Source: Sphingobacteriales bacterium (GTDB lineage Bacteria; Bacteroidota; Bacteroidia; Chitinophagales; UBA2359). Taken from it: 50,426 nt of DNA. Below the pieces are notes generated by a model. That model had not been told where the DNA came from, searched no databases, and was given only the letters and a program-made list of their open reading frames with translations. This document shows, piece by piece, positions 44,301 to 50,426 of this stretch (positions are counted from its first letter, which is position 1; each line of letters opens with the position of its first letter). Position numbers and translations under genes: made by a program. The stretch covers positions 1 to 50,426 of the forward strand of contig JADKCK010000031.1 of the NCBI GenBank assembly GCA_016718845.1, written 5' to 3'.

Positions 44301-47300
44301 TAGGCAGGTGTGCCACCATTAGCCGTAACAGTAGCCGTACCGCTTGGGTCGCCATTACATAATACCGCTGTACTAGTAGTAGATGCGGTAATAGGTGCAG
44401 GTTGCGTAAGGGTAAGGGTGGCAATGGTAGAGCAAGCATTGGCATCTGTAACCGTTACCGAATAATTACCTGCTGCCAAACCTGTGGCGTTAGCAGTATT
44501 TTGACCATTGCTCCACAAATAAGCATAGGCAGGTGTACCACCTGCTGCGGTAACACTTGCGGTTCCGTTTGCACCGCCATTACACAACGGGTTTACGCCT
44601 GTGGCAGATGCAGTAAGTGGTGTAGGTTGAGTAATAGTGGTGGTAGCTATTGTTGAGCAAGCATGGGTATCTGTGACAGTTACCGAATAAGTACCTGCAG
44701 TTAAGCCAGTAGCGGTAGGGGTAGTTTGTCCGTTGCTCCATGCGTAGGTATATATAGGTGTACCGCCTGCTGCTGTTACCGTAGCAGTGCCATTAGCGCC
44801 TGCATTACAACTAACAGGTGTGTTGGTGGCAGATGCAGTAAGTGGTGTAGGTTGTGTTAGGGTTACAGTAGCAACATTGGCACAGCCAACGGCATCTGTT
44901 ACTGTTACGCTATGTGTGCCTGCCGTTAAGCCTGTTGCGGCAGCGGTTGCTTGTCCGTTGCTCCAAAGATAAGTTAAGGGCGGAGTGCCGCCGCCACCTG
45001 TTGCCGTTGCTGTACCATTAGCAGCCCCATTACACAAGGGGTTTGTACTTGTTGCCGATGCCGTAACGGGTGGTGGTTGCGTAAGTGTTACGGTAGTAGT
45101 TCGGCTACAGCCTTGGCTGTCGGTGACAGTTACGGTATAAGTGCCTACGGCTAAGTTAGTAGCATTGGCATTGCTTTGTCCGTTGCTCCATATAAAGGTG
45201 TAGTTAGGTGTACCTCCGCCTGCTGTTGCTACCGCCGAGCCGCTGGCATCGCCATTACACAAAGGGTTTGTGCCTGTTGCCGATGCTGTAACGGGTGTAG
45301 GTTGTGTAAGTGTTACGTTGGTAGTAGTTGAGCAGCCCTGCGAGTCGGTGACAGTAACCGTATAGCTGCCCGATGCTAAACCAGTGGCATTGGCACTATT
45401 TTGTCCGTTGCTCCACGCATAAGTATAGGCAGGTGTGCCACCCGCTGCCGTAACGTTTGCTGTGCCATTAGCTCCACCATTACACAAAGGGTTTACGCCT
45501 GTGGCAGATGCGGTAACGGGCGTAGGCTGCGTAAGTGTTACGGTAGTAGTTCGGCTGCATCCGTTTACATCTGTTACCGTTACGGTATAAGTACCTACAC
45601 TTAAGCCTGTGGCGGTGGCGGTGGTTTGGCTATTGCTCCATGCATAGGTATAGGCAGGAGTGCCACCACTTGCTGTAACAGTTGCGGTACCATTGTTAGC
45701 CCCATTACACAAGGGGTTAACGCCTGTAGCCGAAGCAGCTAAGGCAGGTGGATTATTTAATGTGATGTTAGCAATGGTAGAACAGCCCTGCGAGTCGGTG
45801 ACAGTGACGGTATAGGTACTGGCAATTAAGCCTGTGGCAGTTGGTGTTGTTTGGGTGTTGCTCCACAAATAGGTATAGCCCGGTGTGCCTCCGCCTGCCG
45901 TAACGGTTGCGGTGCCATTGGCTGCATTATTACACAAGGGGTCTGTTTTTGTGGCAGATGCCGTAACAGGTGTGGGTTGCGTAAGTGTAACCGTAGTAGT
46001 AGTTGAGCAACCTTGAGCATCGGTAACAGTTACAGCGTATGCCCCTGCAATTAAACCTGTGGCGGTAGCAGTTGTTTGGTTGTTTACCCAATTATAGGTG
46101 TAGGGTGTTGTGCCACCACTTGCTGTAACGGTTGCGGTACCATTTGCGGCATTGTTGCACAAGGGATTTACGCCTGTGGCAGATGCGCTAATAGGCGGCG
46201 GATTATTGAGGGTAACGCTTGTTGTTGTTGAGCAGCCCTGCGTATCGGTGACAGTGACGGTATAGGTGGCGGCTATTAAGCCCGTGGCAGTTGCTGTTGT
46301 TTGTCCGTTACTCCAAGCATAGGTATACCCAGGCGTGCCTCCGCTGCCTACAACGGTAGCTGTACCGTTAGCGGCATTATTACACAAAGGATTTACGCCT
46401 GTGGCAGATGCCGTAACAGGCGTGGGTTGCGTAAGGGTAACAGTAGTTGTTCTAGAACAACCTTGACTGTCGGTGACAGTTACGGTATAAGTACCTGCAG
46501 CTAAGTTAGTAGCCGTTACCGCAGTTTGTCCGTTGCTCCAAGCATAGGTATACCCGGGTGTGCCGCCACCTGCCGTAGCAGTAGCTGTACCATTTGCACC
46601 ACTATTACACAAAGGGTTTACGCCTACGGCAGATGCCGTAACAGGTGTAGGAGCTGTTATAGTAACATTAGCTGTTCGGGTGCAACCCTGCGAGTCGGTT
46701 ACGGTTACGGTGTATCCGCCTACGGCTAAGTTGTTTATAGTGGCTGTTGTTTGGCTGTTGCTCCACAAATAAGTGTAGGCTGGCGTGCCACCTGATGCCA
46801 CAACCGTTGCTGTACCCGTGTTGCCCGTACTACAAGCAGGGTTTGTACTTGTTGCCGATGCATTAACTTGCGGTGGAGCTGCAAGGCTAACATTAGCAAT
46901 AGCTGTACAACCACTAGCATCTGTTACCGTTACCGAATAATTGCCTGCTGCTAAATTGGTAGCCGTTTGTGTTGTTTGGCTATTGCTCCATAAATAAGTA
47001 TAAGGCGTTGTACCAGCCGATGCGGTAACGGTAGCGGTACCACTTGCACCGCCATTGGCGCAAGTAGGATTAACACCTGTTGCCGATGCGGTAACTGCCA
47101 CACTTGCCGTTAGCGAAGCTGTTGCTGTTGCTGTGCAAAAATTGGCAGCAGTAATGGTTACGGTATATGTACCTGTACCCATATTGTTTAGTACTTGTGT
47201 TGTTTGGCTATTCGACCAGTTATACGAGTACGGACCTAAACCACCAGCAGGCACTGCTGTTAGGGTGCCGCTATTAGCACCTGCACAAGGCGGATTAACT

Positions 47301-49375
47301 GCATCTATACTTGCTGTAGGTGGCACAGCCGCCAAAAGTGTAACACTTGCCGATGCTGTACAGTTATTGGCATCGCTAACGGTAAGGGTATAAGTACCTG
47401 GTGGTACATTATTTACAGCAGGTGTTGTTACGTTGCCCGCCGACCATATAAAACTATAATTGGGCGTACCACCTACTGCACTTGCACTTACTTGACCATT
47501 ATTACCTGTACCTTGGCACGTTGGCGATTGTACAATATTAATACCCAAGGAGGGTGGTTGTGGAGCAGTTAGCGTGGCACTTACCACCGTTGAGCATCCA
47601 CCTACCGATGTTACTGTTACAAAATAAGTACCTGCTGGTTGATTATTAACCGTAGCATTAGTGCCGCCCGTAGACCATTGATAGGTATAGTTGGCTCCAC
47701 CTGCAGGCACTACCGTCAACGAGCCATTGTTACCATTGTTGGCACAACTAGGTGGTAGCGCATTGATAGTAGCATTTAGGTCGATAATAGTAATAGTATG
47801 CGTGTCGGAGCCACTACCGCACGCCCCTGATATGGTATAAGTAATGGTAACTATACCCCCACCAAGAGCCAATGCAGTAGCAGGGTTAAAAACGCCTGTT
47901 GTTGGATTTACACCTGGTCCCGACCAAGTGCCACCACCTACGTTGGCACTTAAAGCAACTGTTCCGCCGGTAGCGCAAGTAAAGTTAGGGGCAGTTATGA
48001 TGGGTACAGGGGCGCTGTTTTGCACCGTTACCGTACCCGAAGCAGTAGCAGAATTGCCACAAATATCCGAAACAGTAACCGTGTAAGTAGTAGTTGCAGC
48101 AGGCGAACCACTTATTGACTGGGTTACAGAGCCTGTGTTCCAAACATAATTGTACGATGGGAACGGAATACCCCCCGAAGCCGAAGCCGTAATAGATACC
48201 GATTGCCCTGGGCAAATAGTTTGCGAATTGACGGTTACGTTAATTGGTGGATTATCAATGATGTTCATCACTAAGGGCGGCGGCGGACCCGAACAAGTAC
48301 AACTATTACCTGGCAGTTGTAGCGTTATGGTTTCGGTGCCTTCGGCAAGAGCATCGGCGTAAGCAATAATAGGTATTTGCACAAACTGCTGCCCCGCCGG
48401 AATAGTTATAGTGGTAGAGATAGGTCCGTTGTAGTCGGTGTTGGGATTTGCTGTACCGCCTACGGTATAGGTAATGGTAACAGGTACGTTAATGTCGGCA
48501 CCTGGTTCGCGTTCAAATCTAAAATAGCCTGTGGTGCAATCTTCGTAGGTGGTGTTGGTACCCGCCAAAGTAGAGCCTATAACAGACCCCACAGCCCCCG
48601 AGCCAGCATTAAAACTTTGTGCCTCTAAAAACACCGCCGAATCGTAAATACCATCGCCAGCATCGGCAATGGCAAGGGTTAAATGGTAGGTTTGGCAAGG
48701 TGTAACGGTTGTTGATGCCGTAAAAAGGTCGGTCATACCATCAAATATCTGACCGGGTAGGTTGGCATTGTAATATTGGTTATTGGCATTTTGGTTTACA
48801 TTATCAATGCTTACCGCCTGCGCTGTACCCGGCACTAATGCAATGTTTTGTGTACCTGCAATGCCTGGTCCCGATATGCCAAAGGCAAACAAATCGTTAA
48901 AACTTGAGTTGACCCATTCGGGGTACTCTTCGGAGGCAAAACGATAGTTAAACGATACCGTGTTAGAGGTAGGTATAAAATCGAACTGCAAAATAGCTGC
49001 ATCGTAGGTTTGGAAACCTGCAATGTTGGTTAATTGAACGCTACCTGCCGTACCCATGCCCGTACTAGCAAAGCCACCCGGCGCACCTTCGGCATTGTTT
49101 ACATTACCTGTTGATAGGATAATACCCTCGAAGGTGCCATAGCTAAATAAGCCCACCGATTGTGCAGCGCCTGTGTAGGTAACGTTAGAGATAGTAACAC
49201 AACTGCCCTCGATAAAGTTATTGAGCAAAAAGTTTTGTGCCGACCCACCTAAACCCTGTTGGGTAACGTCTAAGGTTTGGGTTTGGGCATGTTGTGTACC
49301 TATAATAAATAGGCTAATAAATGTGGTGGTTAATAGCGTCTTTTTGAGTGAAAATTTGTGTAGTTGTTTGTTCAT
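35312..49375 (-). CDS. Giant SprB-like T9SS type B surface adhesin (4,687 residues)
   Basis: One uninterrupted 14-kb frame. Order: signal peptide (about 1-30); choice-of-anchor-L domain (about 34-255, FRFASEEYP-like core RFASEEYPEWVNSSFNDLFA); a Calx-beta-like domain (about 262-372); two Ig-like domains; about 25 SprB-type repeats of 75 residues (about 535-2409, core NPLCNGGANGTATVTAGGTP, YTVTVTDSQGC); about 24 Ig-like units of about 70 residues (about 2409-4259, core ISGxLxFCEGxxTTLDAGAG), interrupted once at about 2905-3072; an fn3-like domain (about 4265-4345); a PKD domain (about 4436-4505); and a gliding-motility C-terminal domain (about 4600-4687, NAFSPNNDNVNDIFRV ... GNVTLIR). SprB of Flavobacterium is a mobile surface adhesin moved by the gliding motor after T9SS export. 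By domain plan this is an analogous filamentous protein. No partner gene (sprC/D/F type) is adjacent, so a gliding role is inference. Confidence 0.95.
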   Translation of the reverse strand: MNKQLHKFSLKKTLLTTTFISLFIIGTQHAQTQTLDVTQQGLGGSAQNFLLNNFIEGSCVTISNVTYTGAAQSVGLFSYGTFEGIILSTGNVNNAEGAPGGFASTGMGTAGSVQLTNIAGFQTYDAAILQFDFIPTSNTVSFNYRFASEEYPEWVNSSFNDLFAFGISGPGIAGTQNIALVPGTAQAVSIDNVNQNANNQYYNANLPGQIFDGMTDLFTASTTVTPCQTYHLTLAIADAGDGIYDSAVFLEAQSFNAGSGAVGSVIGSTLAGTNTTYEDCTTGYFRFEREPGADINVPVTITYTVGGTANPNTDYNGPISTTITIPAGQQFVQIPIIAYADALAEGTETITLQLPGNSCTCSGPPPPLVMNIIDNPPINVTVNSQTICPGQSVSITASASGGIPFPSYNYVWNTGSVTQSISGSPAATTTYTVTVSDICGNSATASGTVTVQNSAPVPIITAPNFTCATGGTVALSANVGGGTWSGPGVNPTTGVFNPATALALGGGIVTITYTISGACGSGSDTHTITIIDLNATINALPPSCANNGNNGSLTVVPAGGANYTYQWSTGGTNATVNNQPAGTYFVTVTSVGGCSTVVSATLTAPQPPSLGINIVQSPTCQGTGNNGQVSASAVGGTPNYSFIWSAGNVTTPAVNNVPPGTYTLTVSDANNCTASASVTLLAAVPPTASIDAVNPPCAGANSGTLTAVPAGGLGPYSYNWSNSQTTQVLNNMGTGTYTVTITAANFCTATATASLTASVAVTASATGVNPTCANGGASGTATVTASAGTTPYTYLWSNSQTTQTATNLAAGNYSVTVTDASGCTAIANVSLAAPPQVNASATSTNPACSTGNTGTATVVASGGTPAYTYLWSNSQTTATINNLAVGGYTVTVTDSQGCTRTANVTITAPTPVTASAVGVNPLCNSGANGTATATAGGGTPGYTYAWSNGQTAVTATNLAAGTYTVTVTDSQGCSRTTTVTLTQPTPVTASATGVNPLCNNAANGTATVVGSGGTPGYTYAWSNGQTTATATGLIAATYTVTVTDTQGCSTTTSVTLNNPPPISASATGVNPLCNNAANGTATVTASGGTTPYTYNWVNNQTTATATGLIAGAYAVTVTDAQGCSTTTTVTLTQPTPVTASATKTDPLCNNAANGTATVTAGGGTPGYTYLWSNTQTTPTATGLIASTYTVTVTDSQGCSTIANITLNNPPALAASATGVNPLCNGANNGTATVTASGGTPAYTYAWSNSQTTATATGLSVGTYTVTVTDVNGCSRTTTVTLTQPTPVTASATGVNPLCNGGANGTANVTAAGGTPAYTYAWSNGQNSANATGLASGSYTVTVTDSQGCSTTTNVTLTQPTPVTASATGTNPLCNGDASGSAVATAGGGTPNYTFIWSNGQSNANATNLAVGTYTVTVTDSQGCSRTTTVTLTQPPPVTASATSTNPLCNGAANGTATATGGGGTPPLTYLWSNGQATAAATGLTAGTHSVTVTDAVGCANVATVTLTQPTPLTASATNTPVSCNAGANGTATVTAAGGTPIYTYAWSNGQTTPTATGLTAGTYSVTVTDTHACSTIATTTITQPTPLTASATGVNPLCNGGANGTASVTAAGGTPAYAYLWSNGQNTANATGLAAGNYSVTVTDANACSTIATLTLTQPAPITASTTSTAVLCNGDPSGTATVTANGGTPAYTYLWNNAQTTQTATNLVAANYSVTVTDAQTCSTIATVTVTQPSAVTASAVGTNPLCNGAANGTATATGGGGIAPLTYLWSNGQATATATGLTAGTHTVTVTDALGCANVATVTLTQPTPLTASATNTPVSCNAGANATATVTASGGTPSYTYAWNNGQSMPTITSLTAATYSVTVTDAQACSTIVTTTITQPTPLTASATGIDPLCNGGSNGTASVTAAGGTPAYTYLWSNSQTTANATGLAAGNYSVTTTDANACSTITTVTLTQPAPITAATSTTPVQCNGDPSGTATVTANGGTTPYTYLWSDAQTTQTAANLVAGNYVVTVTDAQTCSTTATVTVTQPSPITASGTGTNPLCNGAADGTATVTGSGGTPPLTYSWANGQTTATATGLTAGTYIATVTDALGCANVAFITLTQPTAVVASATATPTACNGSSNGTATATATGGTAGYTFLWSDGQTNATAINLAAATYTVTATDSQGCTATATATVAEPTPVTVTATGINPLCNAADDGAATATATGGTPSYIYLWSNGSANANATNLIANTYTVTTTDSQGCTATTNVTLVEPTALSATATSTDPLCNGATDGTASVTAAGGTPNYTYFWTNGQNSQTTTGIGAGNVSVTVTDANGCTTTANATLAEPPLLSAVVAATDPICNAGTDGSATAIPSGGTPTYTYAWNNAQTDVTATNLTANTYTVTVTDLNGCTTVANGTLNQPAALTVSINGTLDFCTGFDTDLTASNGFVNYAWSNGDDGQTITVAAGGTYTVTATNVNGCTATANTTVIQNANPTPTISGDLDFCFGASTTINAPAGFSTYLWSTQENTPSIATNAAGAYSVTVTDANGCTGITSATVVVYTNPTPTISGNLDFCDGAASTLDAGAGYANYTWLPAGSTQTISVTALDTYSVTVTDNNGCTGTTFVNVTVYPLPIPTIAGDVDFCNGQNTTLDVGVGYQQYNWSSGDMGPTTTAFNGGTYTVTVTDSQGCTASTSTVVTQYPNPTPTITGDLDFCNGASTTLNAPAGFTAYNWNPSGNTQNISVDDAGVYTLIVTDQNGCTGSATTTVTVYNNPTPTISGDLDFCTGASTTLTAQAGFTTYAWTPTANTANITASAAGNYIVTVTDANGCTGSNFAIVTVLPNPAPTVTGDNTICAGETTTFDAGSGYTNYAWTPANNTQSITASAAGTYTVTVTDNNGCVGSGNIVLNVTPLPIAGTFTATPANCGLFDGSLSYTNPSGASVSYSVGQSYNTAVGQNQAAPASPINNLTNDFYTFRFLLAGCFVDVTTEVPSVTAVPLPTVSPDVAICFTGSNTNNPTFTANNGTQYQWYGPNNPNTVIVGATNASYTPTVTAAGAYIYYVSNTVGTCESAKVSTTLTINALPTPNLTGDTSFCDGATGSLDAGSGYSAYAWSVAGSNQSINITQGGNYSVTVTDQNGCTATDNINVTLNANPTPNITGPLTFCTGFNTTLNAGAGFASYNWSPAGSAQTLLVNQPGIYAVTVTDNNGCVGTDAVTVNENTSLSPNIDGNLSFCVNANTTLDAGAGYNTYAWSPTGNTQTINATTAGTYTVTVSDVNGCTGTDAVTLNTNPLPVPTVSGSNFCAGTSTLLLAQAGFTNYAWQNGDATQTTTVTAGGTYTLTVTDFNGCIGTNTVTVSEIALPTPTIGGTLTFCEGASTTIDAGAGYNSYTWEPSGGTQTITVNAVGTYTVTVTDANGCQGSDDVTVSTTPNPTPTISGALSFCEGFNTTLTAAAGFTAYNWSTSSQTQTITLTDGGNYAVTVTDANGCQGSTNAIVVENTNLTPEIIGNLQFCAGDNSLLDAGSGYATYTWSPTGNTQTINVTQSGTYVVTVTDISGCSGSDAVTVIVNPNPAPDISGTLSFCEGNTSTLNAGAGFTAYQWSPTGTSQTITVDSTNVYAVTVTDTNGCTATDAVTVQVNPIPIPDITGALSFCEGFSTTLNAGAGFASYAWSSSDQTQNITVTNGGTYTVTVTNASGCSSTDVVTVTENTNLTPQINGTLILCEGNNTVLDAGSGYDSYTWSPTGNTQTITVDASGTYNVTVTDASGCSGTDAVTVTVNPNPTPDISGTLSFCQGDNSILDAGAGFSLYVWSPAGNTQTINVTQSGDYAVTVTNANGCSGTDAVTVQVNPTPTLNISGALSFCEGFGTTLDAGAGFTNYIWLPDNQTTQTISVTDGGTYAVTVTDANGCTNTDQVTTIESANLSPEITGNLAFCEGNSTTLDAGSGYDTYQWQPNGAATQTIDVNQTGTYTVTVTDLSGCSGTDEVTVTVNQNPVPNITGNLTFCEGSSSNLSVETTFATYAWLPNNETVSSITVTDSGDYTVTVSDANGCTGTDMATVVVNQNPTPAITGQLSICTGFTTTLDAGAGYANYAWLPDNQTTQTILVDAGGTYTVTVTDNSGCVGTNAVTVTESNTLFPEITGTLAFCEGSSTTLDAGSGFDTYTWTPTGNTQTINVTTGGTYTVTVTSGAGCSGTDEVTVTVNPNPVPDLGAAQTLCLGEIATIDAGSGYTTYAWTPTGNTQTITTTTAGTYTVTVTDQNACVGTDAVTITYNAPPPPTTVSCAGVTTNSVTFTWTAVAGVTSYLVSVDGAAPQTITATTYTVTGLAEGQTVSVSVIAIGTNGCGNSTSATATCTTDVTPPCPPIDFSIAGLSNVYCIDFGNDTFTITPAGGTITLDGQANSGSFNTQTLGAGTHTIAYHLEQTNEGILCQYDTTFTFTINPLPIPNFTLPTSACVGDEVTVTYTGTGNIVSYQWSFGLAGTRTGEGPHTVSWNTAGIQTITLTVIDNGGCTTTIARTIAISSATVSLQANSTNLLFGSSTDINAIAQSGLNGIITYQWNPADSECTNAACSTINVTPAAFSTYTVTVTDSYGCQATAEQAISIYYQNAIIIPNAFSPNNDNVNDIFRVRGVNIVEVQMQVFDRWGQLMYDSNGDINIGWNGTYKDKVMEVGVYVYQVNVTFLDETKEYLKGNVTLIR
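36600..42150 (-). repeat. Ig-like repeat array in the giant gene
   Basis: About 24 coding units of about 210 bp, each with the order (T/N/D)ISGxLxFCxG ... LDAGxGYxxYxWxPxGxTQTI ... GTYTVTVTDxxGCxGTDxVTV. Units 13, 16, 19 and 22 are a distinct subtype (FCEGF or CTGF at the start, with a following linker ENTNLTPEI-like), giving a three-unit period of about 630-640 bp. The array is broken by an unrelated segment at about 40160-40660. Confidence 0.8.
42150..47780 (-). repeat. SprB-type repeat array in the giant gene
   Basis: About 25 coding units of about 225 bp (75 codons). Each has the sequence order NPLC(N) ... GGTPxYTYxWSNGQ ... GTYxVTVTDxxGC ... TLTQP. Units 13-16 and 17-20 are the same four-unit block repeated at exactly 900 bp, and unit 21 begins a third copy (matching anchors at 45033, 44133 and 43233). 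The first three units, near residue 535-760, are the most divergent, as expected when the array grows from its interior. Confidence 0.85.
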
Positions 49376-49969
49376 CGGTCAATAGATTTAAAGGTATAAA
49401 AGGGTGTATGTTTTTGCTTGGTTGAAGATGCAAAAAAATTATGTGCTTAAATAAGGTGTTTTTTGAAGAGATTTGAGGAAGGATAAAATGCTTTGCCTAC
49501 TTAAAAGACGAGTGTGGGCATAAAAGGGTTGCATGTATCTACAAAAGGTTACATTTTTAACTAAATGGGCTTATCATAAGCCATTTTGTAATTTTTTTTA
49601 TTACATACCTATTTAAAAATGCGTATAGTAAATCGGGCTAAATTTAGCGCTTTATGTTAGTATCTTGTGTATAAAAGCAACAATTTTTACATTGTTATTA
49701 CATAAAAAGAATTATTAATTACCCTAAGCTAAAATTTATTGCCCTATATGTAGCTCAATAAGCCCTAAAAGCTACCTATTATGCCTTATTTAAAAAAAAA
49801 GTTCGACAAAAAAACCGTAAAACACATGTTGATTTGGTAATGTCAAAAAAGTAGTTTAGCTTTGAAAACTCGAAGCTACCTACACCGAAAAAGGACGTAT
49901 TAATCTACTACGCTTAGCCAATCAAACCCAACCAGCTCAAGGTGTTTATTAACCTCCAATTTTACTTTT
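49376..49969. other. Intergenic region upstream of the giant gene
   Basis: 594 bp, AT-rich, between divergent genes. AAATGGGCTTAT and ATAAGCCATTT at about 49562-49585 form a bulged hairpin. I see no convincing TAnnTTTG box for either gene; TACCTTTA on the minus strand at 49389-49396 is the nearest, but it would leave almost no leader for the giant gene. No ORF worth crediting. Confidence 0.4.
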
Positions 49970-50371
49970 ATGGGTCAAAAAATATTAACTCTATTTTTCG
50001 TTTTAGGCATGTTGTTAATCTTCTTCATGACAAAAGATAATTACGAAAAAATTAAAATATCTAAATACGGTATTATTGTAGATGCCGTTGTTGTTGATAG
50101 ATCTTGCCCAGGCAAAAGCAGCGAAATATACGTTACCTACAATAACGAAATGTATAATCTTCATGTTTCTTATTTAAACTGCATCAACGATTTTCCAGAT
50201 GGTAGCATAGTAAAAGCTAAATACTTAGAAGGTTATTATCTTGAATTTGCAGGAGAATATGATACAATACCTACAATAGTAATGGAATCCATTACTTTCA
50301 TGTTCCTTGTTATGAGCGTAGTAGGAGTTTATCAAACATTTTTCCCTAAAAAGGCAGAAGAAGAAAATTAG
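49970..50371 (+). CDS. Small membrane protein, DUF3592-like plan
   Basis: The 133-residue protein has an N-terminal helix (about 4-22, ILTLFFVLGMLLIFFM). A soluble loop of beta character (about 35-100, GIIVDAVVVDRSCPGKSSEI, YVTYNNEMYNLHVS) carries two Cys (DRSCPG and LNCIND). A second helix follows at about 107-127, then a charged tail KKAEEEN. The plan of two helices enclosing a small beta domain that begins with xGxxxxAxVxxR is that of DUF3592-type proteins, whose function is unknown; I cannot confirm the family by eye. It is followed directly by a hairpin at the window edge. Confidence 0.65.
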   Translation: MGQKILTLFFVLGMLLIFFMTKDNYEKIKISKYGIIVDAVVVDRSCPGKSSEIYVTYNNEMYNLHVSYLNCINDFPDGSIVKAKYLEGYYLEFAGEYDTIPTIVMESITFMFLVMSVVGVYQTFFPKKAEEEN

Positions 50372-50386
50372 TGCAAATCTATAAAT

Positions 50387-50425
50387 CCTCCTATTTGTTC
50401 ATTTTTTGTGAATAGTAGGAGGATT
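50387..50425 (+). terminator. Hairpin terminator at the window edge
   Basis: AATCCTCCTA (about 50387-50396) pairs with TAGGAGGATT (about 50416-50425), with further TT/AA pairing and a T-rich loop. It starts 15 bases after the stop of the small membrane protein gene. Any tail lies outside the window. Confidence 0.6.
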
Positions 50426-50426
50426 G

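Noticed and set aside
36100..48700. Many 60-170-residue ORFs on the plus strand and in other frames of the giant gene
   Set aside because: They are side effects of the repeated Thr/Val/Gly/Asn codons of the minus-strand gene; none has its own start context or recognisable domain.

Overview
The window looks like a chromosomal segment of a member of the Bacteroidota, probably a gliding or surface-active free-living lineage. The evidence is: four secreted proteins ending in type IX secretion (T9SS) sorting domains (two type A, two type B, the latter of the gliding-motility-associated kind); promoter-like TAnnTTTG boxes (for example at 9686-9693, 21642-21649 and 15019-15026 on the minus strand) with little sign of Shine-Dalgarno sequences; the lptE / TPR gene / secG neighbourhood and the rplM-rpsI-rpsB cluster; and a UbiA-like prenyltransferase. 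I cannot name a genus.

Layout. 1-4500: a frameshifted lipoprotein gene (minus) with an attC-like inverted repeat at its 3' end, a 167-bp MITE-like element, and a leucine-rich-repeat T9SS cargo gene (minus) whose sorting domain is split off by one extra base. 4500-8100: MgtC/SapB membrane protein, a periplasmic TPR protein and LptC (plus). 8450-11700: an endonuclease/exonuclease/phosphatase-fold protein (minus), tRNA-Ser(GCT) and tRNA-Pro(TGG), a Fic protein and a UbiA-family prenyltransferase. 12100-15000: lptE, a coiled-coil/TPR gene with an internal 177-bp tandem repeat, and secG (all minus). 15470-20190: a 959-aa PKD-rich T9SS type B protein and a beta-helix protein. 20400-23660: a J-domain protein, then rplM, rpsI and rpsB; rpsB carries a one-base deletion in an A-run and encodes an S2 protein with a 64-residue Gly/Arg/Asn-rich tail. 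24060-27690: a polyprenyl glycosylphosphotransferase and an ABC-F ATPase (minus). 28130-31500: a choice-of-anchor-B T9SS type A protein. 32070-34640: an LD-carboxypeptidase, a small SRPBCC-like protein and an unrecognised all-alpha protein. 35312-49375: one uninterrupted 4,687-aa gene (minus) for a giant SprB-like surface protein. 49970-50371: a small membrane protein.

How the parts relate. LptC and LptE belong to lipopolysaccharide export, SecG to the Sec channel that feeds T9SS cargo into the periplasm, and the glycosylphosphotransferase to surface polysaccharide. With the four T9SS cargoes, much of the window concerns the cell envelope and surface. The rest is housekeeping (ribosomal proteins, tRNAs, ABC-F).

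The most striking content is repetitive DNA at several scales. The giant gene holds about 25 SprB-type units of 75 residues and about 24 Ig-like units of about 70 residues. Each array also has a higher-order period: an exact 900-bp (four-unit) block in the first, and a roughly 630-640-bp (three-unit) block in the second. Between genes there are a 16 x 21-bp array, an 8 x 42-bp array, a 9-base-step minisatellite, AT-rich tandem repeats, a three-copy dispersed hairpin element and a two-copy dispersed element. Three genes carry single-base frameshifts while the 14-kb gene has none, so these need read-level checking.
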